From: Nematostella vectensis
Taxonomy: Eukaryota > Cnidaria > Anthozoa > Actiniaria > Edwardsiidae
NCBI RefSeq assembly: GCF_932526225.1
Contig: NC_064045.1
Location: 2,018,501 to 2,082,500, forward strand
Direction of reading: 5' to 3'
DNA: 64,000 bases
This document shows positions 47,301 to 59,673 of this stretch, piece after piece; positions within the stretch are counted from its first letter, which is position 1, and every line of letters starts with the position of its first letter. The notes beneath the pieces were generated by a model. The model made no database searches and was not told the origin of the DNA. It was given only the letters and a program-made list of their open reading frames with translations. The translations under genes were made by a program, and so were the position numbers.

Positions 47301-50300
47301 GTGGTTGATTGACATTCTTTAAAAGGATACATCTCCAGTATACACCAATATCTTTGTGCTTTGTAACATTCCACTGAAATAAAGGACTACATCAGTATGA
47401 TGATTATCTATAGGATGCTCCCAATTTATCATTAGCATGACCATTATCACCACCACTACCACCACCACCAACAACTTCATCAACAATCGGCATCACTATC
47501 ATTACCATCACCAACAACATCATCACAATCGCCATCATCACTACCACCAACAACATCACAATCACCACCACCACCAACAACAACATCATCACAATCGCCA
47601 TCACCACTACCACCACCAACAACAACATCACAATCACCATCACCACTACCACCACCAACAACAACATCACAATCGCCACCACCACTACCACCACCACCAC
47701 CAACATCACAATCGCCATCACCACTACCACCACCAACAACAACATCACAATCACCATCACCACTACCACCACCAACAACAACATCACAATCGCCACCACC
47801 ACTACCACCACCACCACCAACATCACAATCGCCATCACCACTACCACCACCAACAACAACATCACAATCGCCATCACCACTACCACCACCACCAACAACA
47901 TCACAATCGCCACCACCACTACCACCACCAACAACAACATCACAATCGCCATCACCACTACCACCACCACCAACAACAACATCACAATCGCCATCACCAC
48001 TTCCACCACCACCACCAACATCACAATCGCCATCACCACTACCACCACCACCAACAACATCACAATCACCATCACCACTACCACCACCAACAACAACATC
48101 ACAATCGCCACCACCACTACCACCACCACCACCAACATCACAATCGCCATCACCACTACCACCACCAACAACATCACAATCACCATCACCACTACCACCA
48201 CCAACAACAACATCACAATCGCCACCACCACTACCACCACCACCACCAACATCACAATCGCCATCACCACTACCACCACCAACAACAACATCACAATCGC
48301 CATCACCACTTCCACCACCAACAACAACATCACAATCGCCATCACCACTACCACCACCACCAACAACATCACAATCGCCACCACCACTACCACCACCACC
48401 ACCAACATCACAATCGCCATCACCACCATCATCATCACCACCACCAACAACAACAACACAATCACCACCAACAACAACAACATCACAATCGGCATCACTA
48501 TCATTACCACTATCTTTACCACCATCACCATGACCATGGCCATCATTATTTTTATTGAATAAGATTTGTGCACACTACCTAATACTTTGTTCTTCTTCCA
48601 CCAAGTCATTAATTACTTCGTGTAGAACATTGGCTGATGACTGACAAGAAAAAAAGGAGCTCAGTCACATAACATTAGTAACCCTGTCTTTGCTTCCTGT
48701 ACTTTGTGCACAGGTGGTTACCTAGGGGGGTATACAGGGTGGTTACCTAGGGGGGTATACAGGGAGCTCCGTACCCCCTCCCCCTGGGCCGGCAAAAGGT
48801 GTACATACTATAGTTCACTATATACTATTTTCATATAATACCTATGACTGCACACTCCCTTTTTTTATATAATACCTGTGACACCCCCTTTAGCCTGGCA
48901 TACGCTATGAGTAACATATTCTCATACAAATGTACCCTACTGTTTAACAGGAAGACATGACATATTCAACTTGTTGCAGCCTTCCTTCCTCCAAACATGT
49001 GCAACACCTTGCCCGTCAAAAATACCAAAATAATCTGATAAATGACCTGTATGGCTACACAGCCTGTCTGGCTGGTTGAAAACCTTTTATTAAGCACGCT
49101 GGTGTAAATCTACCAGGAAGAATCTTGAGGTTTACTGTAAGGCTTTGACCTCTTTAGGCCTGCAGGCTAAATCGTGCAGAAGGAAGACAAAGACCATCTC
49201 ATGCCAGGGCTGGGGACTTTGAATGGGGCTCTTGGGTGAACAGCGAAAACATGGGGCAACAGTTGGAAAACTTTCCCAGCAAAAGAGATACTTTTCACTA
49301 CTTAAAGAACAGTTGTACTTGGTACAGTACATAGGTAGTAGGAAGTACTTAGTTATTAATATACTGTAGGTACACGACGCTAGCTACATGCCTGAGTATA
49401 TGGTACTGTATGAGGTAGGAGATATATAGTCATGGTAGCTTGGATAAGTACTGTACACTCCCCCCCCCTCCCACATCTGAGTTATTTTAGTATAATGTTA
49501 TGCTGGCTGGGAGAATAGGTACACATCCCCCTCCCCCCAGGGGGGGTTCTTCCCATGTCAACCTGATAGGGATACCCATCGTATTTTTAGGGGTCAAAAT
49601 TGGGTCTCAAGTATTTTTAGGGGGTTTCTGAGAAAACTTAGACTTTTCTCTTAGAAATGGTATTTTTGAGGCTTCTGAGGTATTTTTAGGGGAGCATTTT
49701 TAGGTGTGCAGGTATTTTTTAGGGGTATTTTTCGAATTTCCTGACAAGCAACCCTATCACTTTTACCCTGAAGAACTCCCCCGGGTCCTCCACTCTGCTT
49801 GCCCCAAACTGCCTGTCTGTCCGCTTGTCCCTAACTGTTGGTCTGTCTGCTTGCCCCTGTCTGTCTGGTTGCCCCTAGCTGTCTGTCTGTCTGCTTGCCC
49901 CTAGCTTTCTGTCTGTCTGGTTGCCCCCAGCTACCTGTCTGTCTGCTTGCCCCTAACTTTCTGTCTGTCTGCTTGCCCCTAACTTTCTGTCTGTTGCCCC
50001 AAGCTACCTGTCTGTCTGGTTGCCCCTAACTGTCTGTCTGCTTGCCCCTAGCTGTCTGTCTGTCTGCTTGCCCCTAGTTGTCTGTCTGTCTGCTTGCCCC
50101 TAGCTGCCTGTCTGTCTGGTTGCCCCTAGCTACCTGTCTGTCTGCTTGCCCCTAACTGTGTGTCTGTCTGCTTGCCCCTAGTTGTCTGTCTGTCTGGTTG
50201 CCCTAACTGCCTGTCTGTCTGGTTGCCCCTAGCTGCCTGTCTGTCTGCTTGCCCCTAGCTGCCTGTCTGTCTGGTTGCCCCTAGCTGTCTGTCTGCTTGC

Positions 50301-53300
50301 CCCTAGCTGTCTGTCTGTCTGCTTGCCCCTAGTTGTCTGTCTGTCTGCTTGCCCCTAGTTGTCTGTCAGTCTGCTTGCCCCTAGTTGTCTGTCTGTCTGT
50401 TTGCCCCTAGCTGTCTGTCTGTCTGGTTGCCCCTAGCTGTCTGTCTGTGTGCTTGCCCCTAGCTGTCTGTCTGTCTGGTTGCCCCTAGCTGTCTGTCTGC
50501 TTGCCCCTAGCTGTCTGTCTGTCTGCTTGCCCCTAGTTGTCTGTCTGTCTGCTTGCCCCTAGCTGTCTGTCTGTCTGCTTGCCCCTAGCTGTCTGTCTGT
50601 CTGCTTGCCCCTAGTTGTCTGTCTGTCTGCTTGCCCCTAGTTGTCTGTCTGTCTGCTTGCCCCTAGCTGTCTGTCTGCTTGCCCCTAGCTGTCTGTCTGC
50701 TTGCCCCTAGTTGTCTGTCTGTCTACTTGCCCCTAGCTGTCTGTCTGTCTACTTGCCCCTAGCTGTCTGTCTGTTTGCTTGCCCCTAGCTGTCTGTCTGC
50801 TTGCCCCTAGCTGCCTGTCTGTCTGCTTGCCCCTAGCTGTCTGTCTGTCTACTTGCCCCTAGCTGTCTGTCTGTCTACTTGCCCCTAGCTGTCTGTCTGT
50901 CTGCTTGCACCTAGCTGTCTGTCTGCTTGCCACTAGCTGTCTGTCTGTCTGCTTGCCCCAAGCTGCCTGTCTGTTTGCTTGCCCCTAGCTGTCTGTCTGT
51001 CTGGTTGCCCCTAGCTGTCTGTCTGTCTGGTTGCCCCTAGCTGTCTGTCTGTCTGCTTGCCCCTAGCTGTCTTTCTGTCTGCTTGCCCCTAGCTGTCTGT
51101 CTGTTTGCTTGCTGTCTGTATGTCTGCTTGCCCCTAGTTGTCTGTCTGTCTGCTTGCCCCTAGCTGTCTGTCTGTCTGCTTGCCCCTAGCTGTCTGTCTG
51201 TCTGCTTGCCCCTAGCTGCCTGTCTGTTTGCTTGCCCCTAGCTGTCTGTCTGTCTGCTTGCCCCTAGCTGTCTGTCTGTCTGGTTGCCCCTAGCTGTCTG
51301 TCTGTCTGCTTGCCCCTAGCTGTCTTTCTGTCTGCTTGCCCCTAGCTGTCTGTCTGTTTGCTTGCTTTCTGTCTGTCTGGTTGCCCCCAGCTACCTGTCT
51401 GTCTGCTTGCCCCTAACTTTCTGTCTGTCTGCTTGCCCCTAACTTTCTGTCTGTTGCCCCAAGCTACCTGTCTGTCTGGTTGCCCCTAACTGTCTGTCTG
51501 GTTGCCCCTAGCTGTCTGTCTGTCTGCTTGCCCTAGTTGTCTGTCTGTCTGCTTGCCCCTAGCTGCCAGTCTGTCTGGTTGCCCCTAGCTACCTGTCTGT
51601 CTGCTTGCCCCTAACTGTGTGTCTGTCTGCTTGCCCCTAGCTGTCTAACTGTCTGGTTGCCCCTAGTTGTCTGTCTGTCTGCTTGCCCCTAGTTGTCTGT
51701 CTGTCTGGTTGCCCCTAGCTGCCTGTCTGTCTGGTTGCCCCTAGCTGCCTGTCTGTCTGCTTGCCCCTAGCTGCCTGTCTGTCTGGTTGCCCCTAGCTGT
51801 CTGTCTGCTTGCCCCTAGCTGTCTGTCTGTCTGTTTGCCCCTAGTTGTCTGTCTGTCTGCTTGCTCCTAGCTGTCTGTCTGTCTGCTTGCCCCTAGCTGT
51901 CTGTCTGGTTGCCCCTAGCTGTCTGTCTGCTTGCCCCTAGCTGTCTGTCTGTCTGCTTGTCCCTAGTTGTCTGTCTGTCTGCTTGCCCCTAGCTGTCTGT
52001 CTGTCTGCTTGCCCCTAGCTGTCTGTCTGTCTGCTTGCCCCTAGTTGTCTGTCTGTCTGCTTGCCCCTAACTGTCTGTCTGCTTGCCCCTAACTGTCTGT
52101 CTGCTTGCCCCTAGCTGTCTGTATGCTTGCTCCTAGCTGTCTGTCTGGTTCCCCCTAACTGTCTGTCTGTCTACTTGCCCCTAGCTGTCTGTCTGTCTAC
52201 TTGCCCCTAGCTGTCTGTCTGTCTGCTTGCCCCTAGCTGTCTGTCTGCTTGCCCCTAGCTGCCTGTCTGTCTGCTTGCCCCTAGCTGCCTGTCTGTTTGC
52301 TTGCCCCTAGCTGTCTGTCTGTCTGCTTGCCCCTAGCTGTCTGTCTGTCTGGTTGCCCCTAGCTGTCTGTCTGTCTGCTTGCCCCTAGCTGTCTGTCTGT
52401 CTGCTTGCCCCTAGCTGTCTGTCTGTCTGCTTGCCCCTAGCTGTCTGTCTGTCTACTTGCCCCTAGCTGTCTGTCTGCTTGCCCCTAGCTGTCTGTCTGT
52501 CTGCTTGCCCCTAGATTTCTTTCTGTCTGCTTGCCCCTAGCTGTCTGTCTGTCTGCTTGCCCCTAGCTGTCTGTCTGTCTGCTTGCCCCTAGCTGTCTGT
52601 CTGTCTGCTTGCCCCTAGCTGTCTGTCTGTCTGGTTGCCCCTAGCTGCCTGTCTGTCTGCTTGCCCCTAGCTGTCTGTCTGTCTGCTTGCCCCTAGCTGT
52701 CTGTCTGTCTGCTTGCCCCTAGCTGTCTGTCAGTCTGCTTGCCCCTAGCTGTCTGTCTGTCTGCTTGCCCCTAGCTGTCTGTCTGTCTGGTTGCCCCTAG
52801 CTGTCTGTCTGTCTGCTTGCCCCTAGCTGTCTGTCTGCTTGCCCCTAGCTGTCTGTCCGTTTGGTTGCCCCTAGCTGTCTGTCTGTCTGGTTGCCCCTAG
52901 CTGTCTGTCTGTCTGGTTGCCCCTAGCTGTCTGTCTGTCTGGTTGCCCCTAGCTGTCTGTCTGTCTGGTTGCCCCTAGCTGTCTGTCTGTCTGCTTGCCC
53001 CTAGCTGTCTGTCTGTCTGCTTGCCCCTAGCTGTCTGTCTGTCTGCTTGTCCCTAGCTGTCTGTCTGCTTGCCCCTAGTTGTCTGTCTGTCTGCTTGCCC
53101 CTAGTTGTCTGTCTGTCTGGTTGCCCCTAGCTGCCTGTCTGTCTGGTTGCCCCTAGCTGCCTGTCTGTCTGCTTGCCCCTAGCTGCCTGTCTGTCTGGTT
53201 GCCCCTAGCTGTCTGTCTGCTTGCCCCTAGCTGTCTGTCTGTCTGTCTGCTTGCGCCTAGTTGTCTGTCTGTCTGCTTGCCCCTAGTTGTCTGTCTGTCT

Positions 53301-56300
53301 GCTTGCCCCTAGTTGTCTGTCTGTCTGCTTGCCCCTAGTTGTCTGTCTGTCTGCTTGCCTCTAGCTGTCTGTCTGTCTGCTTGCCCCTAGTTGTCTGTCT
53401 GTCTGCTTGCCCCTAGCTGTCTGTCTGTCTGCTTGCCCCTAGCTGTCTGTCTGTCTGCTTGCCCCTAGTTGTCTGTCTGTCTGCTTGCCCCTAGTTGTCT
53501 GTCTGTCTGCTTGCCCCTAACTGTCTGTCTGCTTGCCCCTAGCTGTCTGTATGCTTGCTCCTAGCTGTCTGTCTGGTTGCCCCTAACTGTCTGTCTGTCT
53601 ACTTGCCCCTAGCTGTCTGTCTGTCTACTTGCCCCTAGCTGTCTGTCTGTCTGCTTGCCCCCAGCTGTCTGTCTGCTTGCCCCTAGCTGCCTGTCTGTCT
53701 GCTTGCCCCTAGCTGTCTGTCTGTCTGCTTGCCCCTAGCTGTCTGTCTGTCTGCTTGCCCCTAGCTGTCTGTCTGTCTGCTTGCCCCTAGCTGCCTGTCT
53801 GTTTGCTTGCCCCTAGCTGTCTGTCTGTCTGCTTGCCCCTAGCTGTCTGTCTGTCTGGTTGCCCCTAGCTGTCTGTCTGTCTGCTTGCCCCTAGATTTCT
53901 TTCTGTCTGCTTGCCCCTAGCTGTCTGTCTGTCTGCTTGCCCCTAGCTGTCTGTCTGTCTACTTGCCCCTAGCTGTCTGTCTGCTTGCCCCTAGCTGTCT
54001 GTCTGCTTGCCCCTAGCTGTCTGTCTGCTTGCCCCTAGCTGTCTTTCTGTCTGCTTGCCCCTAGCTGTCTGTCTGTCTGCTTGCCCCTAGCTGTCTGTCT
54101 GTCTGCTTGCCCCTAGCTGTCTGTCTGTCTGCTTGCCCCTAGCTGTCTGTCTGTCTGGTTGCCCCTAGCTGCCTGTCTGTCTGCTTGCCCCTAGCTGTCT
54201 GTCTGTCTGCTTGCCCCTAGCTGTCTGTCTGTCTGCTTGCCCCTAGCTGTCTGTCTGTCTACTTGCCCCTAGCTGTCTGTCTGTCTGGTTGCCCCTAGCT
54301 GTCTGTCTGTCTGGTTGCCCCTAGCTGTCTGTCTGCTTGCCCCTAGCTGTCTGTCTGTCTGCTTGCCCCTAGTTGTCTGTCTGTCTGCTTGCCCCTAGCT
54401 GCCTGTCTGTCTGGTTGCCCCTAGCTACCTGTCTGTCTGCTTGCCCCTAACTGTGTGTCTGTCTGCTTGCCCCTAGCTGTCTGTCTGTCTGGTTGCCCCT
54501 AGTTGTCTGTCTGTCTGCTTGCCCCTAGTTGTCTGTCTGTCTGGTTGCCCCTAGCTGTCTTTCTGTCTGGTTGCCCCTAGCTGTCTGTCTGTCTGCTTGC
54601 CCCTAGCTGTCTGTCTGCTTGCCCCTAGTTGTCTGTCTGGTTGTCCCTACTGTAGCTGTAAATCTTAGTAATAAGCTCATAGTGGATAATATATAAATAA
54701 ATATAGTGCATACCTCTAACACGTGTACAATATGCACAGGGTAGATTAAAAGCAAACCAGACACAGCTTCACCATTTGCAGGAGAGTTCTTAAAAAGACG
54801 CTCGTAATGTTCTGTGGACAGAAAATAATAAATCAATAGTGTAATGGTAAGGATGACACCACATGATAGAGTGCAGGGGGCAAGAGGGGATTGTCACCAA
54901 CAACTGCCCCACACAATGCCAGTTACAAACAGTAGAGAGCTTTCTAACACTTGCCCCACACCATGCCAGACCAATAGTAGAGAGCTTTCTAACACTTGCC
55001 CCACACAATGCCAGTTACAAACAGTAGAGAGCTTTCTAACACTTGCCCCACAGCATGCCAGTTACAAACAGGAGAGAGCTTTCTAACACTTGCCCCACAG
55101 CATGCCAGACCAACAGTAGAGAGCTTTCTAACACTTGCCCCACACCATGCCAGTTACAAACAGGAGAGAGCTTTCTAACACTTGCCCCACAGCATGCCAG
55201 TTACAAACAGTAGAGAGCTTTCTAACACTTGCCCTACACCATGCCAGACCAACAGTAGAGAGCTTTCTAACACTTGCCCCACACCATGCCACACACAAAC
55301 AGTAGAGAACTTTCTAACACTTGCCCCACACCATGCCAGACCAATAGTAGAGAGCTTTCTAACACTTGCACCACACCATGCCAGACCAACAGTAGAGAGC
55401 TTTCTAACACTTGCCCCACACCATGCCAGTTACAAACAGTAGAGAGCTTTCTAACACTTGCCCCACACCATGCCAGACCAACAGTAGAGAGCTTTCTAAC
55501 ACTTGCACCACACCATGCCAGACCAGCAGTAGAGAGCTTTCTAACACTTGCACCACACCATGCCAGTTACAAACAGGAGAGAGCTTTCTAACACTTGCAC
55601 CACACCATGCCAGTTACAAACAGGAGAGAGCTTTCTAACACTTGCCCTACACCATGCCAGTTACAAACAGTAGAGAGCTTTCTAACACTTGCCCTACACC
55701 ATGCCAGACCAACAGTAGAGAGCTTTCTAACACTTGCCCCACACCATGCCACACACAAACAGTAGAGAACTTTCTAACACTTGCCCCACACCATGCCAGA
55801 CCAATAGTAGAGAGCTTTCTAACACTTGCACCACACCATGCCAGACCAACAGTAGAGAGCTTTCTAACACTTGCCCCACACCATGCCAGTTACAAACAGT
55901 AGAGAGCTTTCTAACACTTGCCCCACACCATGCCAGTTACAAACAGTAGAGAGCTTTCTAACACTTGCCCCACACCATGCCAGACCAACAGTAGAGAGCT
56001 TTCTAACACTTGCCCCACACCATGCCAGTTACAAACAGTAGAGAGCTTTCTAACACTTGCCCCACACCATGCCAGACCAACAGTAGAGAGCTTTCTAACA
56101 CTTGCACCACACCATGCCAGACCAACAGTAGAGAGCTTTCTAACACTTGCCCCACACAATGCCAGTTACAAACAGGAGAGAGCTTTCTAACACTTGCACC
56201 ACACCATGCCAGACACAAACAGTAGAGAGCTTTCTAACACTTGCACCACACCATGCCAGACCAACAGTAGAGAGCTTTCTAACACTTGCACCACACCATG

Positions 56301-59300
56301 CCAGACCAACAGTAGAGAGCTTTCTAACACTTGCACCACACCATGCCAGACACAAACAGTAGAGAGCTTTCTAACACTTGCCCCACACCATGCCAGTTAC
56401 AAACAGGAGAGAGCTTTCTAATACTTGCCCCACACCATGCCAGTTACAAACAGGAGAGAGCTTTCTAATACTTGCCCCACACCATGCCAGACCAACAGTA
56501 GAGAGCTTTCTAACACTTGCCCCACAGCATGCCAGACCAACAGTAGAGAGCTTTCTAACACTTGCCCCACACCATGCCAGACACAAACAGGAGAGAGCTT
56601 TCTAACACTTGCCCCACACCATGCCAGACACAAACAGGAGAGAGCTTTCTAACACTTGCCCCACACCATGCCAGACACAAACAGTAGAGAACTTTCTAAC
56701 ACTTGCCCCACACCATGCCAGACCAATAGTAGAGAGCTTTCTAACACTTGCCCCACACCATGCCAGACACAAACAGTAGAGAACTTTCTAACACTTGCCC
56801 CACACCATGCCAGTTACAAACAGTAGAGAGCTTTCTAACACTTGCCCCACACAATGCCAGACCAACAGTAGAGAGCTTTCTAACACTTGCCCCACACCAT
56901 GCCAGACCAACAGTAGAGAGGTTTCTAACACTTGCCCCACACCATGCCAGACCAACAGGAGAGAGCTTTCTAACACTTGCCCCACACCATGCCAGACCAA
57001 CAGTAGAGAGCTTTCTAACACTTGCCCCACACCATGCCAGACCAACAGTAGAGAGCTTTCTAACACTTGCCCCACACCATGCCAGACACAAACAGTTGAG
57101 AGCTTTCTAACACTTGCCCCACACCATGCCAGACACAAACAGTAGAGAGCTTTCTAACACTTGCCCCACACCATGCCAGACCAACAGTAGAGAGCTTTCT
57201 AACACTTGCCCCACACCATGCCAGACCAACAGTAGAGAGCTTTCTAACACTTGCCCCACACCATGCCAGACCAACAGTAGAGAGCTTTCTAACACTTGCC
57301 CCACACCATGCCAGTTACAAACAGGAGAGAGCTTTCTAACACTTGCCCCACACAATGCCAGTTACAAACAGGAGAGAGCTTTCTAACACTTGCCCCACAC
57401 CATGCCAGTTACAAACAGTAGAGAGCTTTCTAACACTTGCCCCACACCATGCCAGACCAACAGTAGAGAGCTTTCTAACACTTGCCCCACACAATGCCAG
57501 TTACAAACAGGAGAGAGCTTTCTAACACTTGCCCCACACCATGCCAGACCAACAGTAGAGAGCTTTCTAACACTTGCCCCACACCATGCCAGACCAACAG
57601 TAGAGAGCTTTCTAACACTTGCCCCACACCATGCCAGTTACAAACAGTAGAGAGCTTTCTAACACTTGCACCACACCATGCCAGACCAACAGTAGAGAGC
57701 TTTCTAACACTTGCCCCACACAATGCCAGTTACAAACAGGAGAGAGCTTTCTAACACTTGCCCCACACCATGCCAGTTACAAACAGTAGAGAGCTTTCTA
57801 ACACTTGCCCCACACCATGCCAGTTACAAACAGTAGAGAGCTTTCTAACACTTGCCCCACACCATGCCAGACCAACAGTAGAGAACTTTCTAACACTTGC
57901 CCCACACCATGCCAGACCAACAGTAGAGAGCTTTCTAACACTTGCCCCACACCATGCCAGACACAAACAGTAGAGAGCTTTCTAACACTTGCCCCACACC
58001 ATGCCAGACCAATAGTAGAGAGCTTTCTAACACTTGCCCCACACCATGCCAGACCAATAGTAGAGAGCTTTCTAACACTTGCCCCACACCATGCCAGACC
58101 AACAGTAGAGAGCTTTCTAACACTTGCCCCACACCATGCCAGACACAAACAGTAGAGAGCTTTCTAACACTTGCCCCACACCATGCCAGACACAAACAGT
58201 AGAGAGCTTTCTAACACTTGCCCCACACCATGCCAGACCAACAGTAGAGAGCTTTCTAACACTTGCCCCACACCATGCCAGACCAACAGTAGAGAGCTTT
58301 CTAACACTTGCCCCACACCATGCCAGACCAACAGTAGAGAGCTTTCTAACACTTGCCCCACACCATGCCAGTTACAAACAGGAGAGAGCTTTCTAACACT
58401 TGCCCCACACAATGCCAGTTACAAACAGGAGAGAGCTTTCTAACACTTGCCCCACACCATGCCAGTTACAAACAGTAGAGAGCTTTCTAACACTTGCCCC
58501 ACACCATGCCAGACCAACAGTAGAGAGCTTTCTAACACTTGCCCCACACAATGCTAGTTACAAACAGGAGAGAGCTTTCTAACACTTGCCCCACACCATG
58601 CCAGTTACAAACAGTAGAGAGCTTTCTAACACTTGCCCCACACCATGCCAGTTACAAACAGTAGAGAGCTTTCTAACACTTGCCCCACACCATGCCAGAC
58701 CAACAGTAGAGAGCTTTCTAATACTTGCCCCACACCATGCCAGTTACAAACAGTAGAGAGCTTTCTAGCACTTGCCCCACACCATGCCAGACCAACAGTA
58801 GAGAGCTTTCTAACACTTGCCCCACACCATGCCAGACCAACAGTACAGAGCTTTCTAACACTTGCCCCACACAATGCCAGTTACAAACAGTAGAGAGCTT
58901 TCTAACACTTGCCCTACACCATGCCAGACCAACAGTAGAGAGCTTTCTAACACTTGCCCTACACCATGCCAGACCAACAGTAGAGAGCTTTCTAACACTT
59001 GCCCCACACAATGCCAGTTACAAACAGTAGAGAGCTTTCTAACACTTGCACCACACCATGCCACACACAAACAGGAGAGAGCTTTCTTACACTTGCTATT
59101 TTACAAAGCTGACAGAAATTCTTTAAGACAATAACATTTCTGCATTTGCATGCAAGTCATTGAGAGGATATTCAATACCTTGAAGATTCAATAAGTTTAA
59201 GCTTACTGTTTCTTTGCCTGACTACTGTAAATAATACGTTAATGATGTTTTCGTGGCCATCATACTTTAGTTTTAGTAAAATCTCACCTCCAATGTCTCT

Positions 59301-59545
59301 TCTGTCGGCTACTTCAGGACGAATCTTAGAAACATACACAAGTCGATGGACAAGTTGTTTCTGAAACATTGCAGATGATCGTCAATAAATACATCCACCT
59401 TAAACACATCCAGCGATAAATTACTAGCTGTCTAGCAGCGTACAATAACCTTGTTTTGAGCTCTGTTTTTCTCGAGGACCAAATCCAATAAGGAAAGCCT
59501 TCCGCTATCGTACACACTTTCTTCCCCTCCCGGTGTAGCCGCCAT
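38230..59545 (-). CDS. TEX47: TEX47-like protein, at least eight exons
   Basis: Minus-strand exons with consistent GT-AG sites and phases: 59545-59450 (ATG), 59360-59288, 54811-54714, 48640-48579, 46365-46233, 45756-45697, 45361-45298 and 43611-43516. Together they give 227 residues. The human protein is of similar size as I recall. Diagnostic stretches are LLDLVLEKNRAQNK, KQLVHRLVYVSKIRPEVADR, AVSGLLLIYPVHIVHVLE, SNRLYSQWCFRALNL and EGLTLVLKLGEYLSK, which fit the testis-expressed TEX47 family (a BLUF-related fold). Molecular function is unknown; mammalian expression is testis-enriched. The acceptor of the 46365 exon (gtgccag) is the weakest call. The terminal exon is uncertain (see 38230-38369). 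Its introns are largely tandem repeats. The start lies 128 bp from the divergent CLUAP1 start. Confidence 0.72.
38383..38462. repeat. 21-bp tandem repeat, four copies
   Basis: The unit is 'acctacaatcgtggtcacatg'. It directly abuts the candidate exon at 38230-38369. Confidence 0.95.
38463..38995. other. Unique spacer, no gene supported
   Basis: Includes C-rich runs at about 38620-38645. Overlapping ORFs contradict each other. Confidence 0.35.
38999..40930. repeat. 31-bp tandem repeat, about 62 copies
   Basis: The unit is 'catatagcaatatacagtag' plus 'ctagcaaataa', very homogeneous over 1.9 kb. The sub-variants 'taata' and 'taaca' are interspersed. Confidence 0.98.
41140..41272. repeat. 22-bp tandem repeat, about six copies
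   Basis: The unit is 'atgaccggcagaatcccact' plus 'ag'. Confidence 0.95.
41312..42700. repeat. 41-bp tandem repeat, about 34 copies, with higher-order duplication
   Basis: The unit is 'gtttatttcagtacaacggg' plus 'ttggtgtggatcacaccgag' plus 'g'. Variant order repeats at an offset of about 613 bp (a block from 41501 reappears from 42114), so a 15-unit segment was duplicated. The many long plus-strand open frames here are artefacts. Confidence 0.97.
42865..43498. mobile_element. MITE-like element with AGGCCCTGGCC inverted ends
   Basis: The left end AGGCCCTGGCCAAACAAGG (42865) and the right end, read in reverse, AGGCCCTGGCCGAACAAGG (43498) form a ~23-bp terminal inverted repeat with one mismatch. 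Just inside both ends are ACATGTTT/GGAAACATG palindromes. The interior has no coding sequence. The right end stops 18 bp from the donor of the TEX47-like exon at 43516-43611. Confidence 0.6.
43612..44965. repeat. ~34.5-bp tandem array of a duplicated 3' splice site, ~39 copies
   Basis: On the minus strand each unit reads (T)n-CTTCAG-ATCTCATAGAGTACCTGATT. That is the polypyrimidine tract, the AG acceptor and the first ~20 nt of the adjoining TEX47-like exon (43611-43516). The genuine exon start is the last unit of the array in the direction of transcription. A second-order pattern of about 622 bp is visible (a 'ctatgggatctg' unit at 43637 and again near 44259). Confidence 0.97.
46675..47030. 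repeat. ~22-bp degenerate tandem repeat (TTGACTGGTAACTTAATG)
   Basis: About fourteen units alternating 'gactggtaacttaatgta' and 'gcctggtaacctaatgtagt', in an intron of the TEX47-like gene. Confidence 0.9.
47425..48510. repeat. CAC/CAA/TCA minisatellite (36-42-bp units)
   Basis: Units such as 'caccaccaacaacaacatca' plus 'caatcgccatcaccactac'. All unit lengths are multiples of three, so both strands stay open for over 370 codons (His/Gln-rich on plus, Val/Leu-rich on minus). Lying in an intron between verified exons, these frames are not genes. Confidence 0.95.
48714..48768. repeat. 27-bp duplication
   Basis: 'ggtggttacctaggggggta' plus 'tacag' occurs twice in tandem. Confidence 0.9.
48769..49785. 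other. Intron sequence without features
   Basis: Intron of the TEX47-like gene with C- and G-runs (49460-49560) and repeated 'tatttttaggggt' words at 49580-49730. No coding signal. Confidence 0.4.
49790..54645. repeat. 4.9-kb minisatellite of CTGTCTGTCTGCTTGCCCCTAG units
   Basis: Units of 22 or 26 bp, depending on the number of CTGT steps, approach 190 copies. Large-scale copies exist: the rare variant 'ctgttgccccaagctacc' at about 49991 recurs at 51451 (offset 1460 bp), and 'gtatgcttgctcctag' at about 52121 recurs near 53549 (offset about 1430 bp). So a ~1.45-kb higher-order unit is present about three times. Intronic in the TEX47-like gene. Confidence 0.97.
54895..59095. repeat. 45/47-bp tandem repeat, about 90 copies
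   Basis: Two unit types alternate: 'ccagaccaacagtagagagc' (45 bp) and 'ccagttacaaacagtagaga' (47 bp), both followed by 'tttctaacacttgccccaca'. Block duplications are visible: 55182 onward matches 55642 onward (460 bp), and 57114 onward matches 58171 onward (1057 bp). It fills the intron between exons 2 and 3 of the TEX47-like gene. Open frames on both strands are artefacts. Confidence 0.97.
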
Positions 59546-59673
59546 TTTGGATTTTGTTTAGATAGGAGATGGTTGTCATGGCAACACGAGCAACGCTGGG
59601 TCAGCGGAAACATGGTCGAGTATGCGCACATCTCGCGAACGGACCAAATAACACACAAAAATTAATCTTCAAA
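59546..59673. promoter_or_regulatory. 128-bp divergent promoter between TEX47-like gene and CLUAP1
   Basis: The two ATGs face away from each other with only 128 bp between them, leaving room for one shared promoter and both 5' UTRs. The interval is GC-richer than its surroundings, without a TATA box, and holds an X-box. Confidence 0.75.
59572..59585. promoter_or_regulatory. RFX X-box
   Basis: GTTGTCATGGCAAC matches the palindromic RFX consensus GTTGCCATGGCAAC at 13 of 14 positions. It sits 27 bp upstream of the TEX47-like ATG and 89 bp upstream of the CLUAP1 ATG. X-boxes this close to start codons control ciliary genes in animals through RFX factors, and CLUAP1 orthologues are known RFX targets. 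Confidence 0.85.

Noticed and set aside
47404-48609. His/Gln-rich plus-strand (373 codons) and Val-rich minus-strand (401 codons) proteins
   Set aside because: All repeat units are multiples of three, which keeps both strands open. The region is intronic between supported exons of the TEX47-like gene.
49790-54645. Telomere-like or origin function for the CTGT array
   Set aside because: The unit is unlike any telomere repeat and it lies inside a gene intron; only minisatellite expansion is supported.
54844-59134. Dozens of short ORFs on both strands
   Set aside because: Artefacts of the 45/47-bp array.
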